From Carboxylicivirga caseinilyticus (GTDB lineage Bacteria > Bacteroidota > Bacteroidia > Bacteroidales > Marinilabiliaceae): a stretch of DNA of 59,110 nucleotides. The stretch is taken from assembly GCA_025499705.1 (NCBI GenBank), contig JAFMVE010000036.1:1-59110 (forward strand), given 5' to 3'. Below, one piece after another: positions 16,484 through 25,024 of this stretch. The notes under the pieces were generated by a model, which did no database searches, was not told the origin of the DNA, and saw nothing but the letters and a program-made list of their open reading frames with translations. Made by a program: the position numbers and the translations under genes. Positions within the stretch are counted from its first letter, which is position 1; every line of letters begins with the position of its first letter.

Positions 16484-16774
16484 CTACTTTCTATTACGCA
16501 ATAAGAAATCAGATGCTTCTTGATCAAGATCGCTCTCTGTTCGTACTCGGTTGGTTTCCAGGAGCCATCTGTCAATTTCATCTTTATCGAAGAATAATTT
16601 TCCTCCTCCTGGTTTGCTGTATGGAATTGAATATGTGCTTGTTAGCTTGTAGAGGTAAGAGGGTTTGAATCCTGTGTATTCTACAACATCATTAAAGGAC
16701 ATCGATTTTTTCTGCGATAGTAATAGCTTTTCGATTTTAGTTAATCGATCATTTATGTTTTCGTAATGATCCAT
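16484..16774 (-). CDS. Excisionase-like helix-turn-helix protein
   Basis: This 96-residue protein has a coiled N-terminus (INDRLTKIEKLLLSQKK) and a MerR/excisionase-type HTH: MSFNDVVEYTGFKPSYLYKL, then IPYSKPGGGKLFFDKDEIDRWL. Proteins of this form are found beside the integrase in most Bacteroidota integrative elements and are thought to act in excision or in control of transfer genes. It lies just downstream of an 18-bp near-palindrome at 16801-16818 that may be its own operator. Confidence 0.8.
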   Translation of the reverse strand: MDHYENINDRLTKIEKLLLSQKKSMSFNDVVEYTGFKPSYLYKLTSTYSIPYSKPGGGKLFFDKDEIDRWLLETNRVRTESDLDQEASDFLLRNRK

Positions 16775-16800
16775 GTTATTTAAATTAATGATTATACATG

Positions 16801-16818
16801 GATACCAGCGCTAGTATC
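16801..16818. promoter_or_regulatory. 18-bp near-palindrome upstream of the excisionase-like gene
   Basis: The sequence gataccagcgctagtatc pairs with its own reverse complement at all but one symmetrical pair and has AGCGCT at its centre. It lies 27 bp upstream of the start at 16774. It is a plausible operator for a dimeric regulator. No second copy was noticed. Confidence 0.45.
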
Positions 16819-16957
16819 ATTTATTAATGAACATTGCAAACCAACGAAAACATATCAAATCAAAGAAGTTCATATCGCAAGTATGACAATGAAAAGTTTA
16901 GTAAGGTTTAGATTGTCAAGTATATAGTGTTTTGATATTAGTGGAAAGTTATTTGTA

Positions 16958-18127
16958 CTATGACAATGCTTGTTTATGTATAAGTTCAATTTCATCGTCA
17001 GAGTAGACTTTCAACCTGTTCTTCTTTTTAGCAGCTAAGCCATTGTCTGATAAATTTGGATTGATTTCATCAAAAACAAAGCGATCTCTAATAACAGGGT
17101 GAATTTTTCCAGTTATGCATTCCTTTGATAAAATATGGATAAAAAGAAAAAAAGTACTTTCCTTTTCTTTTGAGACAGAGAATGTAGTTCCCAACTTAGA
17201 ATCACTGGATATTAGATCAATTAAATCATCTACACTACAATTAAATAATTTATGTCTTCGGTTAAAATAACTACATATCTTTCTAAATACAGATAAATCA
17301 CCTTTACTTCTATAAGTAAATTTTAAAGGTGCAGGTAGGTTTTTGAGTTCACTTAAAAATAACTGATAGAATCTAGCTAATTTATAAATAGAGGCACCTT
17401 TTGTTTCATTGATAAGATCAATGTGCTTTTGTGATGAAATTCTTTTTTCTAATTCTCTGATACAACTTAAGCGCGTGGGAAATGGTAATAAGTGTATATC
17501 TGTGGCGAAACACTGAAACATCGTCTGGTAACCAATTGAGATGTAATTATTAGTGGTCGTAAGAAATAAATCATCTGATTTTGCATGTTTTAGTATGTTA
17601 CTGCAGAAATTAAATGAAAAATTTTCCACCTTCTTATTACAAATTTTATTCTCGAGGATGTCAATAAAAGTATACTTAAAAATAGCATCGCTTTTATAAG
17701 TATCAACCCAAACATGACTTGAAGAGAGAAGATTAATGAATTGTCGTTTAGCATGTCTTTTTAATATTTCAATTGTTGTGCTGAAATGTGACTGTATATT
17801 TAGACTTAGCCATTGATATAGTTTATTGTTCTCACAATTTGCAAGAACTTTATTTTTGAAGTCATTAAAAAGGATGTCGAATTGTGTTTCATTTAAATTT
17901 ATTGGAGAGATAGGTTCGTGTTTGGATAAATCACAGTAATGCAATACAAAATTCTCTATTTCAACTCTAAGTTGAGCTAAAAGTGTATTAATTTCAAGTT
18001 GACTATTGTAATCTTGGTTTGTGTTGTGGTGATAAAAAAACTCTTTGTATGTTTTTACGTTATGCTGAACTTTTAAATTATTTTCAATATTGGGCTTTGT
18101 AAAGAGTTTACTATATATTGATTTCAT
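16958..18127 (-). CDS. Hypothetical protein of the integrase module, 389 residues
   Basis: I do not recognise this protein. It is basic and helical, without signal peptide, membrane segment or recognisable catalytic motif. It carries aromatic, Cys and His residues scattered through the middle (CNKKVENFSFNFCSNILKHAK) and a Lys-rich C-terminus (AAKKKNRLKVYSDDEIELI). Its stop-to-start distance from the integrase is only 5 bp, so it is cotranscribed with it and is probably a conserved part of the element. The following stretch of about 180 bp separates it from the excisionase-like gene. Confidence 0.65.
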   Translation of the reverse strand: MKSIYSKLFTKPNIENNLKVQHNVKTYKEFFYHHNTNQDYNSQLEINTLLAQLRVEIENFVLHYCDLSKHEPISPINLNETQFDILFNDFKNKVLANCENNKLYQWLSLNIQSHFSTTIEILKRHAKRQFINLLSSSHVWVDTYKSDAIFKYTFIDILENKICNKKVENFSFNFCSNILKHAKSDDLFLTTTNNYISIGYQTMFQCFATDIHLLPFPTRLSCIRELEKRISSQKHIDLINETKGASIYKLARFYQLFLSELKNLPAPLKFTYRSKGDLSVFRKICSYFNRRHKLFNCSVDDLIDLISSDSKLGTTFSVSKEKESTFFLFIHILSKECITGKIHPVIRDRFVFDEINPNLSDNGLAAKKKNRLKVYSDDEIELIHKQALS

Positions 18128-18132
18128 ATTTA

Positions 18133-19260
18133 TTAAAGAGTGATGGTTGGAATAATATTGGCAGCTTCTTTGTTCTTTTGATCAACAATCTTGGCATAGA
18201 TTTCAGTTGTCCTAATTTCTTTATGGCCAAGTCTTTTTGACACAGTATAAATGTCCGCTCCGTTTTCAAGCATAAGTACAGCATTTGTATGCCGGCTCGA
18301 ATGGAATGTAAACTCCTTGTAAATGCCAGCTTTATAAGCCCACTTCATTAAGATATTTGTAGTCTGGGCGGTATATTTTAGGTTTGGAATTACTATTTCT
18401 TCTGGCGCTCCTCTTTCTCCAAGTAAATCTCTAGCATTTTGGCTAATATATAGGTACTCTAAACCATCAGTTTTTTTTTGAGTAAAAACAATTCTTAATT
18501 CATCTTCATTCTCCCGAACTTCCTTCCAGGTTAGCTTTTCAATATCAGAATATCTTAAACCGGTTAGGCATGCAAATAAAAAAGCTTTTTTGATACTTGG
18601 GATACGACATTCTGCTTTTGCCAATTTTTGAACTTCACTATGAGTTAAATAGGGACGTTCAACTTCTGCTTTAGGAAAACCTTTTACTCGTTTTCCTGGA
18701 TTGTCATAGATAATTCGATCTTCAAAAGCTTGATTTAATGCAGCTTTAACTTTTGCAAAATAGGATAATTTGGTATTGGGAGATAATTTCTTGCCTTGAG
18801 GAGTTATCGCTTCTTTATCCAGATATTCCTTAAAGGCCTTAATTTTTTCATCGGTAAAATCTTTAAATAGAAGCTTAATGCCGAAGTAATTTGTTAAATG
18901 TTTGTAGCAGCTATCCCAATTACCATGATTACCTTTGCTTTCAAAGCGTTCGTCAGTAAGTTGTTTGAAATATTCAATAAAATTGGCATTAATTTTTGAA
19001 TTGCTTTGAAATCCATATTTCCCGGAATCAAATTCAGCCTGTTTTTTAGTCTTTATTTTCTCAGCTAAAGTAAGTGTGTCTTTGTTATCCTGTTTTTCGG
19101 TCAGAGTTTTTGGCTTGTCAAAAATAGTTAAGTTAAGGTTTTCGAACTCCCTATTGTGCTTGATTTTACCGTTTTCATCTTTTGTGTATCCCTTATAGTA
19201 TTCAAGGAATAAACTAGTTTTTCCATTCTTTAGCTTTCTTTTTCTAAGACTAATTTTCAT
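18133..19260 (-). CDS. Tyrosine recombinase (site-specific integrase)
   Basis: The 375-residue protein has an N-terminal arm-binding domain (SLFLEYYKGYTKDENGK, 1-60), a SAM-like core-binding domain (about 95-190) and a C-terminal catalytic domain. The catalytic set is complete: R236 (TGLRYSD), K263, H320 and R323 (HSSRH), H346 (LGH) and nucleophile Y355. Such enzymes insert and excise Bacteroidota integrative elements. It is transcribed first in its operon, and its start is 209 bp from the end of mnmE, with inverted and direct TTGTAAAA motifs in between. The enzyme itself looks intact even though the replication ATPase of the element is broken. Confidence 0.92.
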   Translation of the reverse strand: MKISLRKRKLKNGKTSLFLEYYKGYTKDENGKIKHNREFENLNLTIFDKPKTLTEKQDNKDTLTLAEKIKTKKQAEFDSGKYGFQSNSKINANFIEYFKQLTDERFESKGNHGNWDSCYKHLTNYFGIKLLFKDFTDEKIKAFKEYLDKEAITPQGKKLSPNTKLSYFAKVKAALNQAFEDRIIYDNPGKRVKGFPKAEVERPYLTHSEVQKLAKAECRIPSIKKAFLFACLTGLRYSDIEKLTWKEVRENEDELRIVFTQKKTDGLEYLYISQNARDLLGERGAPEEIVIPNLKYTAQTTNILMKWAYKAGIYKEFTFHSSRHTNAVLMLENGADIYTVSKRLGHKEIRTTEIYAKIVDQKNKEAANIIPTITL

Positions 19261-19262
19261 TC

Positions 19263-19313
19263 TTTACAACTTTTACGATGAGAGTTGTAAAAATATGGTA
19301 AAGAATTGTAAAA
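19263..19313. repeat. Three TTGTAAAA-type motifs upstream of the integrase gene
   Basis: TTTACAACT (19263-19271) is inverted relative to AGTTGTAAA (19283-19291), and TTGTAAAA recurs at 19285-19292 and 19306-19313, exactly 21 bp apart. They begin 2 bp upstream of the integrase start. Helically phased repeats in this position suit integrase arm sites or an autorepressor operator. Confidence 0.5.
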
Positions 19314-19469
19314 TAAAAGTCAAGTGAACGAAAAGTAATTAATCATTTTATATGCGACACTATTTATTGTTATTGTATTTAATTGTCATGTATATAGTGA
19401 TTTATATTCCTTTGGTTGTGTTTTATTTTACTCTATTTGACTTTTTGTTTGATTCCGAAAAATGGCTAT

Positions 19470-19487
19470 TTACTTTCCGATACAGAA
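19470..19487 (-). other. Putative attachment site: 3' end of mnmE
   Basis: The last 18 bases of mnmE read TTCTGTATCGGAAAGTAA, encoding FCIGK and stop. As I recall, the site used by Salmonella genomic island 1 at the 3' end of trmE/mnmE is TTCTGTATTGGTAAGTAA, which differs only at two third-codon positions. An integrase gene next to this end suggests the same kind of site is used here. The matching repeat at the other end of the element was not found inside the window. Confidence 0.45.
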
Positions 19488-20879
19488 ATTCTTAAAGATA
19501 TTACCCAATATTTCATCAGTGTTGATCTGACCAGTTATTTCACCTAAGTAATGCAATACTTCTCTGATATCCTGTGCTAAAAAGTCACCACTGATACCAG
19601 ATGATAAACCTTCCGAAACTCTTAAGATGGCTTCATATGAATTTTGAAGAGCTTCGTAGTGACGGGCGTTGGTAACAATAACTTCGTCATTGTCCAATGC
19701 CGTAAGATTAACTGTCTTAAGTAATTCTGAGGTTAACTCGTCAATATTGGTATGAAGTTTAGCCGAGATGGGCACAATAGCATCCGTACCTGTTAGTTCC
19801 CGGAATGAGGTTTCGTGGAAGCGATTCTCAACAACAATATCTTCAAGCAGGTCTGTTTTATTTACCACAACAATTAATTGCTGACTTTCATTCATCCTGC
19901 TTTTAACATTATCAATGGCTTCATGAATCTTATCATCCGGATCGTTCACGTCGAGCATCAGAAGTACTATCTGTGCCTTACTGATCTTATTGTAGGTTCT
20001 TTCAATTCCCAGAGATTCAATTTTATCAGCAGTGTCCCTTATTCCGGCTGTGTCAATAAAACGGAAGGTGATGCCTTCAATGTTTATGGTGTCTTCAATA
20101 ACATCGCGGGTTGTGCCGTGAATATCAGAAACAATGGCTTTCTCTTCCTGCAGTAAAGTGTTCAGCAAGGTTGATTTACCGGCATTGGTATGACCAACAA
20201 TGGCAACCGGAATACCATTTTTAATAACGTTACCTAAAGAAAACGATTTTATCAGTTTTGTCAGTAAGGTGGAAATATTTGTTACCAGTTTAGTTAGTTC
20301 ATCACGATTGGCAAATTCAACATCTTCTTCGCTGAAGTCTAGCTCTAACTCAACCAAAGAGATAAAATTTAATAATTGTGCTCTTAGATTGATTAACTCA
20401 TTTGAGAAACCTCCCCGCATCTGTTGCAAAGCCACTCGTCGTGCAGCTTCACTTCTGGAGGCAATCAAGTCGGCAACTGCTTCAGCCTGACTTAAGTCCA
20501 TCTTACCATTTAAAAAGGCACGTTGCGTAAATTCGCCTGGTTTGGCTAATCGCGCACCATGTCTGATTAATAATTGAAGAATCTGTTGCTGAATATAGGG
20601 TGATCCATGACAAGCAATCTCAGTTATGTCTTCACCGGTAAAGGAATGAGGATCTTTAAATAAGCTGATAAGTACTTCGTCGATACTTGTTTCTTCGTCT
20701 TTAATGGTTCCAAAGTGAATGGTGTTTGCTTTTTGATTGGCTAAAACTTTACCTTCTTTGGCAGGTTCAAAAATATCTTGACAAATGGAAAAGCTTTTTG
20801 GACCAGATAAACGAATAACGGCAATGGCTCCCATGCCTTGGGCAGTTGAAATTGCACAAATAGTATCGTTGAATTGCAT
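19470..20879 (-). CDS. mnmE: tRNA uridine-5-carboxymethylaminomethyl(34) synthesis GTPase MnmE
   Basis: The 469-residue protein is the GTPase of the MnmE-MnmG complex, which modifies wobble uridine 34 in several tRNAs. The N-terminal tetrahydrofolate-binding domain (1-120) contains CHGSPYIQQQ and LAKPGEFTQRAFLNGKMDL. The inserted G domain has GHTNAGKST, DIHGTTRD, DTAGIRDT and NKTD. The protein ends in the conserved FCIGK with the catalytic-site cysteine. Length and motifs are normal, so an element inserted at its 3' end has kept the reading frame intact. A TAnnTTTG-type box lies just upstream. Confidence 0.98.
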   Translation of the reverse strand: MQFNDTICAISTAQGMGAIAVIRLSGPKSFSICQDIFEPAKEGKVLANQKANTIHFGTIKDEETSIDEVLISLFKDPHSFTGEDITEIACHGSPYIQQQILQLLIRHGARLAKPGEFTQRAFLNGKMDLSQAEAVADLIASRSEAARRVALQQMRGGFSNELINLRAQLLNFISLVELELDFSEEDVEFANRDELTKLVTNISTLLTKLIKSFSLGNVIKNGIPVAIVGHTNAGKSTLLNTLLQEEKAIVSDIHGTTRDVIEDTINIEGITFRFIDTAGIRDTADKIESLGIERTYNKISKAQIVLLMLDVNDPDDKIHEAIDNVKSRMNESQQLIVVVNKTDLLEDIVVENRFHETSFRELTGTDAIVPISAKLHTNIDELTSELLKTVNLTALDNDEVIVTNARHYEALQNSYEAILRVSEGLSSGISGDFLAQDIREVLHYLGEITGQINTDEILGNIFKNFCIGK

Positions 20880-20893
20880 AACTAAATTTTTTG

Positions 20894-20901
20894 CAAAAGT
20901 A
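20894..20901 (-). promoter_or_regulatory. Probable -7 box of mnmE
   Basis: On the minus strand this reads TACTTTTG, matching the Bacteroidota TAnnTTTG consensus, 15 bp upstream of the mnmE start. No clear -33 TTTG box was seen. The leader would be very short. Confidence 0.5.
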
Positions 20902-20952
20902 GTAAGAATTTAATTAGGTGTTTTTGATTCTGCCATTGTATGTACTATGACC

Positions 20953-21564
20953 TTACAAAATAAGCTTGTTGATTAATTCGTGTGTGAACCCCTCAACAAT
21001 TTTGTGAGGATTATCCATTAGAACAAGTTCATCGATATATCCTTCAATCATGTTAAAGGGGAACTCAACTATTTTGTTATCTTTTAGATAAATATTGGTT
21101 AGCATTTCAGCCTGTAACAGAAGCTCACATCTGCTGGTAATACTGTTTTCACTGAAATCAATTAACCACAGCGATTCCAAATTTGAAATCACCTTTGGAA
21201 TGTTTTCAAAGCGGTTGTTTGCCAGATAAAGCTTTTCTAAATTAAAAAGCTGAGCCAGTTCGAATGGTAAATCGGTTAATTGATTAAGTCTGATATCAAG
21301 AATTTTTAATTCTTCTAATTGACTTATTTTTTCAGGTATTGATGAAATGTTGTTTTCCCTAAGATCCAACTGTTTTAAATGTTTAAATTGGAAAATCTCT
21401 TCCGGTATATCATTCCCGAAACCTGATTTAAAAACATTCAGGTGTGTTACCTGATCATCTTCATCTAATTGATAACCTTTTAAAAACCATGTTAATTTTT
21501 TATGCTCTTTTAAAGGATTTCTGAGTTTACTATTCAGTTTATCTATCAGTTGTAAATCTGACAT
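20953..21564 (-). CDS. Leucine-rich repeat protein
   Basis: A 203-residue protein with about five bacterial-type leucine-rich repeats (for example LKQLDLRENNISSIPEKISQ and LEKLYLANNRFENIPKVISN) between residues 45 and 170, forming a short curved solenoid likely used for protein binding. It has no signal peptide, so it is probably cytosolic. It begins 14 bp after the C26-family hydrolase gene on the same strand and is likely cotranscribed with it. A partner cannot be named. Confidence 0.85.
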   Translation of the reverse strand: MSDLQLIDKLNSKLRNPLKEHKKLTWFLKGYQLDEDDQVTHLNVFKSGFGNDIPEEIFQFKHLKQLDLRENNISSIPEKISQLEELKILDIRLNQLTDLPFELAQLFNLEKLYLANNRFENIPKVISNLESLWLIDFSENSITSRCELLLQAEMLTNIYLKDNKIVEFPFNMIEGYIDELVLMDNPHKIVEGFTHELINKLIL

Positions 21565-21578
21565 AAGAAATCATTTTA

Positions 21579-22670
21579 TTATAAACTCTCGTTTAGGATA
21601 GCATTGATAGCTTTCCAGAATTTATAATGAAACTCCATGCTGTCCTCATCAATCCATTTGTTTAATGATTTTTGCGGACCATTGGGTACAAATTGAAATT
21701 TCCTGGTTTTTAAAAAGAACTGTGCCCGTTCGGGATGAAATTGCACGGCCATAACATTAGGGTAGTATGAATGGAACATACCTTCGATTATCTTCTCATC
21801 CAACGAGGTGGCTCCAACCTTAAAGCCTTTACCAAGTTTTTCAACTGCCTGATGGTGATAGCTGTTTATTTGTGGTTTTTCTGTAGCATCAATGTCTAAT
21901 AAGTCTACGAAAAAATAGTCTTTAAACTGAATTCGGTGAAAGTGTGATCCTGCCAATTTTTTTTGGCCAGTAGAATGAGGATAATAGTTTCGATGAATCT
22001 CTTCATTGGAAAGGTTGGATAAGCCCTTTTTTTCACTGCTATTGAAAATTTCAGAAGGAATATCCTGAATAATTGTTCCTCCAGTGGCTACATTCATGGT
22101 TTGCATACCCAGGCAGATACCCAGGATGAAATAATCTTGTTTGGCATCCAACAGAGGTTTGAAGGTTGCATCCTGATATCCACCTAGTAGATGAAATAAA
22201 AAGGACGCTTCAAAATAGTGACGGTAGGGATCAGTAACTTCAGTTCTTGGATGCGGTTTTTCATTATACATTGCTGGTGGGATATCTGGGCCACCAAAAA
22301 ATATAATACCATCACTGTTTGTAAATAACTCGTTAAAGGTGGCGCTGCATTTATTTTTACAATATAAACTATCCAAAAATAAGGTGTCAGTCACTCTTAT
22401 CAGATCCATTTTGAAACAACTTATGGTATCAAGCATTTTGGATGATTGAGAATAATCATAAGCTTCATCTTTGTGATATACACCTGATAATTTCATTGTA
22501 CTGAAATCAACTTGTCCACTTTTTTGAAGTGCATACATTACTTCGATAGTTCCTTGAGTAGGATGTGCCAATAACAGATGTTTTTTTATTTCATCCGGCA
22601 GATTATCAGCAAGAACAGAACAACTAAAAAGAAATGCAAAAAGTTGAAGGGCCAAATTTTTGAACGTCAT
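21579..22670 (-). CDS. Secreted gamma-glutamyl hydrolase-like (peptidase C26) protein
   Basis: The 363-residue protein has an N-terminal signal peptide (about 1-21, ending SVLA) and a class I glutamine amidotransferase-like fold. The nucleophile elbow GICLGMQ contains C186, and the His-Glu pair is in VQFHPE near residue 317. FFGGPDIPP and YHHQAV are also typical of the C26/PuuD group, which cleaves gamma-glutamyl bonds. Export to the periplasm distinguishes it from cytosolic PuuD. The natural substrate (folyl-polyglutamate, gamma-glutamyl-GABA or peptidoglycan-derived peptide) is not determined. It precedes an LRR gene by 14 bp. Confidence 0.85.
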   Translation of the reverse strand: MTFKNLALQLFAFLFSCSVLADNLPDEIKKHLLLAHPTQGTIEVMYALQKSGQVDFSTMKLSGVYHKDEAYDYSQSSKMLDTISCFKMDLIRVTDTLFLDSLYCKNKCSATFNELFTNSDGIIFFGGPDIPPAMYNEKPHPRTEVTDPYRHYFEASFLFHLLGGYQDATFKPLLDAKQDYFILGICLGMQTMNVATGGTIIQDIPSEIFNSSEKKGLSNLSNEEIHRNYYPHSTGQKKLAGSHFHRIQFKDYFFVDLLDIDATEKPQINSYHHQAVEKLGKGFKVGATSLDEKIIEGMFHSYYPNVMAVQFHPERAQFFLKTRKFQFVPNGPQKSLNKWIDEDSMEFHYKFWKAINAILNESL

Positions 22671-22932
22671 AATCTGAACTCGAAAAATTAGGGTGATTAA
22701 TCATTTTTATTTTGTAGCAGTAAAGATATTAAAACTTGTTGTTCAGCAATGTAATTAACTAATAATCATTTAAAATTATAAGTAATAACATTGATAATCT
22801 TATGATTTGGATTTTTTGTCAATGTGCTTTTTAAAATAAATTGAAACAAACAGGATAGTAAACGGTTATTTACAGTAAGAATTTAAACACAATACTCTTT
22901 AAATCAATAAATGCTAATAAATCTTTTACCCT

Positions 22933-23805
22933 ATGAGTGTTTTAGTTAAAAAGGATTCAAAAGTTATCATACAAGGTTTTACCGGAAGTGAAGGTACATT
23001 TCACGCAACTCAAATGATTGAATACGGAACGAATGTTGTTGGTGGTGTAACACCTGGAAAAGGAGGAACCCGTCATCTGCAATTGCCGGTTTTTAACTCA
23101 GTTTCAGAGGCTGTTGAAAAAACAAAAGCTGATGTTTCAGCTATTTTTGTACCCCCTCCATTTGCTGCCGATGCCATCATGGAAGCAGCAGAAGCCGGTA
23201 TATCTGTAATTGTTGCCATTACTGAAGGAATACCAACATCAGATATGGTTAAAGTAAAAAAATATCTCGATGGCAAGGATGTTCGTTTAATCGGACCTAA
23301 TTGTCCGGGTGTAATAACTCCTGGAGAGGCTAAAGTGGGCATTATGCCTGGATTTATTCATCAAAAAGGAACGATTGGAGTTGTTAGTCGTTCTGGTACA
23401 TTAACCTATGAGGCTGTAGATCAGTTGACAAAGCAAGGCTTAGGACAAAGTACTTGTATTGGTATTGGAGGAGATCCTATTATTGGAACTACAACAAAAG
23501 AGGCAGTTGAACTACTAATGAACGATCCGGAAACAGAAGGAATTATTATGATAGGGGAGATTGGTGGAAGCATGGAGACGGATGCTGCTCGTTGGATTAA
23601 AGAAAATGGAACCAAACCTGTAGTAGGCTTTATAGCTGGTCAGACTGCTCCCAAAGGAAGACGAATGGGGCATGCTGGTGCAATTATCGGAGGTAAAGAT
23701 GATACGGCAGCAGCTAAAATGAAAATCATGCGCGAGTGTGGTTTATATGTTGTTGAATCACCTGCTGATTTAGGTTCAACAATGGTAAAAGCTTTAGGCA
23801 AATAG
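22933..23805 (+). CDS. sucD: Succinyl-CoA ligase (ADP-forming) subunit alpha
   Basis: The 290-residue protein is the alpha subunit of succinyl-CoA synthetase, which interconverts succinyl-CoA and succinate with nucleotide triphosphate formation. It has the CoA-binding Rossmann segment ([17 protein letters not shown]), the GPNCPGVI loop and the phosphorylated histidine H247 in GHAGAIIGG. The sucC beta-subunit gene is not adjacent, unlike the common sucCD operon. The gene has its own strong terminator and appears monocistronic, within a 262-bp upstream region without a clear promoter match. Confidence 0.97.
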   Translation: MSVLVKKDSKVIIQGFTGSEGTFHATQMIEYGTNVVGGVTPGKGGTRHLQLPVFNSVSEAVEKTKADVSAIFVPPPFAADAIMEAAEAGISVIVAITEGIPTSDMVKVKKYLDGKDVRLIGPNCPGVITPGEAKVGIMPGFIHQKGTIGVVSRSGTLTYEAVDQLTKQGLGQSTCIGIGGDPIIGTTTKEAVELLMNDPETEGIIMIGEIGGSMETDAARWIKENGTKPVVGFIAGQTAPKGRRMGHAGAIIGGKDDTAAAKMKIMRECGLYVVESPADLGSTMVKALGK

Positions 23806-23826
23806 AAAGATTCGTATACTTCACAT

Positions 23827-23862
23827 TAAAAGCCGGGGTCACTAGTTTGATTTCGGCTTTTT
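23827..23862 (+). terminator. Terminator of sucD
   Basis: Stem AAAAGCCG/CGGCTTTT (23827-23834 with 23853-23860) with a T-run at its 3' side, 21 bp after the sucD stop. Confidence 0.8.
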
Positions 23863-23955
23863 ATTTCCTTTCATGTTGCTTGGTTCGACAAATCTCAAAA
23901 ATAGGACGATTGCATTCATTTTTTTAAAAATGTGGTGAAAAGCTGATAATTGTTA

Positions 23956-23963
23956 TATTTTTG
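23956..23963 (+). promoter_or_regulatory. Possible -7 box upstream of fabG
   Basis: TATTTTTG matches TAnnTTTG. The leader to fabG would be about 120 nt. No convincing -33 box was seen. Confidence 0.35.
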
Positions 23964-24091
23964 TTGCTGCATTTGATTCTCAGGCGAATTCGACTATAAA
24001 AGTTGAATGTTCAAAAGAGATTTTATGGATGAAATTGCTGAACCGTAAGATATAGAGTTTAGCATATTTATAACTTAAATAAGACAAAATT

Positions 24092-24838
24092 ATGAAGTTA
24101 TTAGAAGGAAAAACAGCTATAGTAACAGGTGCTGGCCGTGGAATCGGAAAAGCAATTGCTTTACGCTTTGCTCAGGAAGGATGTAATATTGCATTCACCG
24201 ATTTGGCCTATAATGAAGCTGTTCAGGAAACTGAAAAAGAGCTTGAAGCACTTGGAGTTAAGGCTAAAGGATATGCTTCTGATGCGAGTAACTTTGAAGA
24301 CACTCAAAAAGTAGTTGCTGAAATCGTAAAAGATTTTGGTGCTGTAGATGTATTGATCAACAATGCAGGTATTACAAAAGATACTTTGTTGATGCGCATG
24401 ACTGAAGATCAGTGGGATGCTGTTATCAACGTTAACCTTAAATCGGTATTTAACTTTACCAAAGCTGTTCAGCCAACAATGTTGCGTCAGCGTTCAGGTT
24501 CAATTATTAACATGAGCTCTGTTGTTGGTGTAAGCGGTAATGCTGGTCAGGCCAACTATTCAGCTTCTAAAGCAGGTATGATTGGTTTTACTAAATCGAT
24601 TGCTAAAGAATTAGGTTCCCGTGGAATCAGAAGTAATGCTATTGCTCCTGGTTTTATCATTACAGAAATGACAGGAAAATTACCTGAAGAGGTTAAGAAA
24701 GACTGGGAAGCAAAAATTCCTTTGAAACGTGGTGGAACTCCTGAAGATGTTGCAAACATCTGTGTATTTCTGGGTTCTGATTTGTCTTCATATGTTAGTG
24801 GACAAACTATTCATGTTTGTGGTGGAATGAATATGTAA
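24092..24838 (+). CDS. fabG: 3-oxoacyl-[acyl-carrier-protein] reductase
   Basis: This 248-residue short-chain dehydrogenase catalyses NADPH-dependent reduction of 3-oxoacyl-ACP in fatty-acid synthesis. The cofactor motif TGAGRGIG is at 12-19, NNAG at 90-93, and the catalytic tetrad is N115, S143, Y156 and K160. Length and the C-terminal SSYVSGQTIHVCGGMNM are typical of FabG, and the closest alternative is a generic SDR. It is monocistronic with a strong terminator and is not in a fab cluster. Confidence 0.95.
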   Translation: MKLLEGKTAIVTGAGRGIGKAIALRFAQEGCNIAFTDLAYNEAVQETEKELEALGVKAKGYASDASNFEDTQKVVAEIVKDFGAVDVLINNAGITKDTLLMRMTEDQWDAVINVNLKSVFNFTKAVQPTMLRQRSGSIINMSSVVGVSGNAGQANYSASKAGMIGFTKSIAKELGSRGIRSNAIAPGFIITEMTGKLPEEVKKDWEAKIPLKRGGTPEDVANICVFLGSDLSSYVSGQTIHVCGGMNM

Positions 24839-24860
24839 GAAAAATACAAAATCATAGATA

Positions 24861-24888
24861 AAGGGTGGTTTTTTAACCGCCCTTTTTT
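24861..24888 (+). terminator. Terminator of fabG
   Basis: Stem AAGGGTGGTT/AACCGCCCTT (24861-24870 with 24875-24884, one G-U pair) followed by a T6 tract, 22 bp after the fabG stop. Confidence 0.88.
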
Positions 24889-25024
24889 ATTTTTATGGTG
24901 TCTTTGGTTTGATTTTTGTTATTATGCTAATTATTCAATCCTTAGCCAATATTCAAGAGGTTGTTCTGATGGAAGTAAAGAGGTTGGTGATTCAATGAGC
25001 TCTTGGTAAGATACTTGTTCTATG

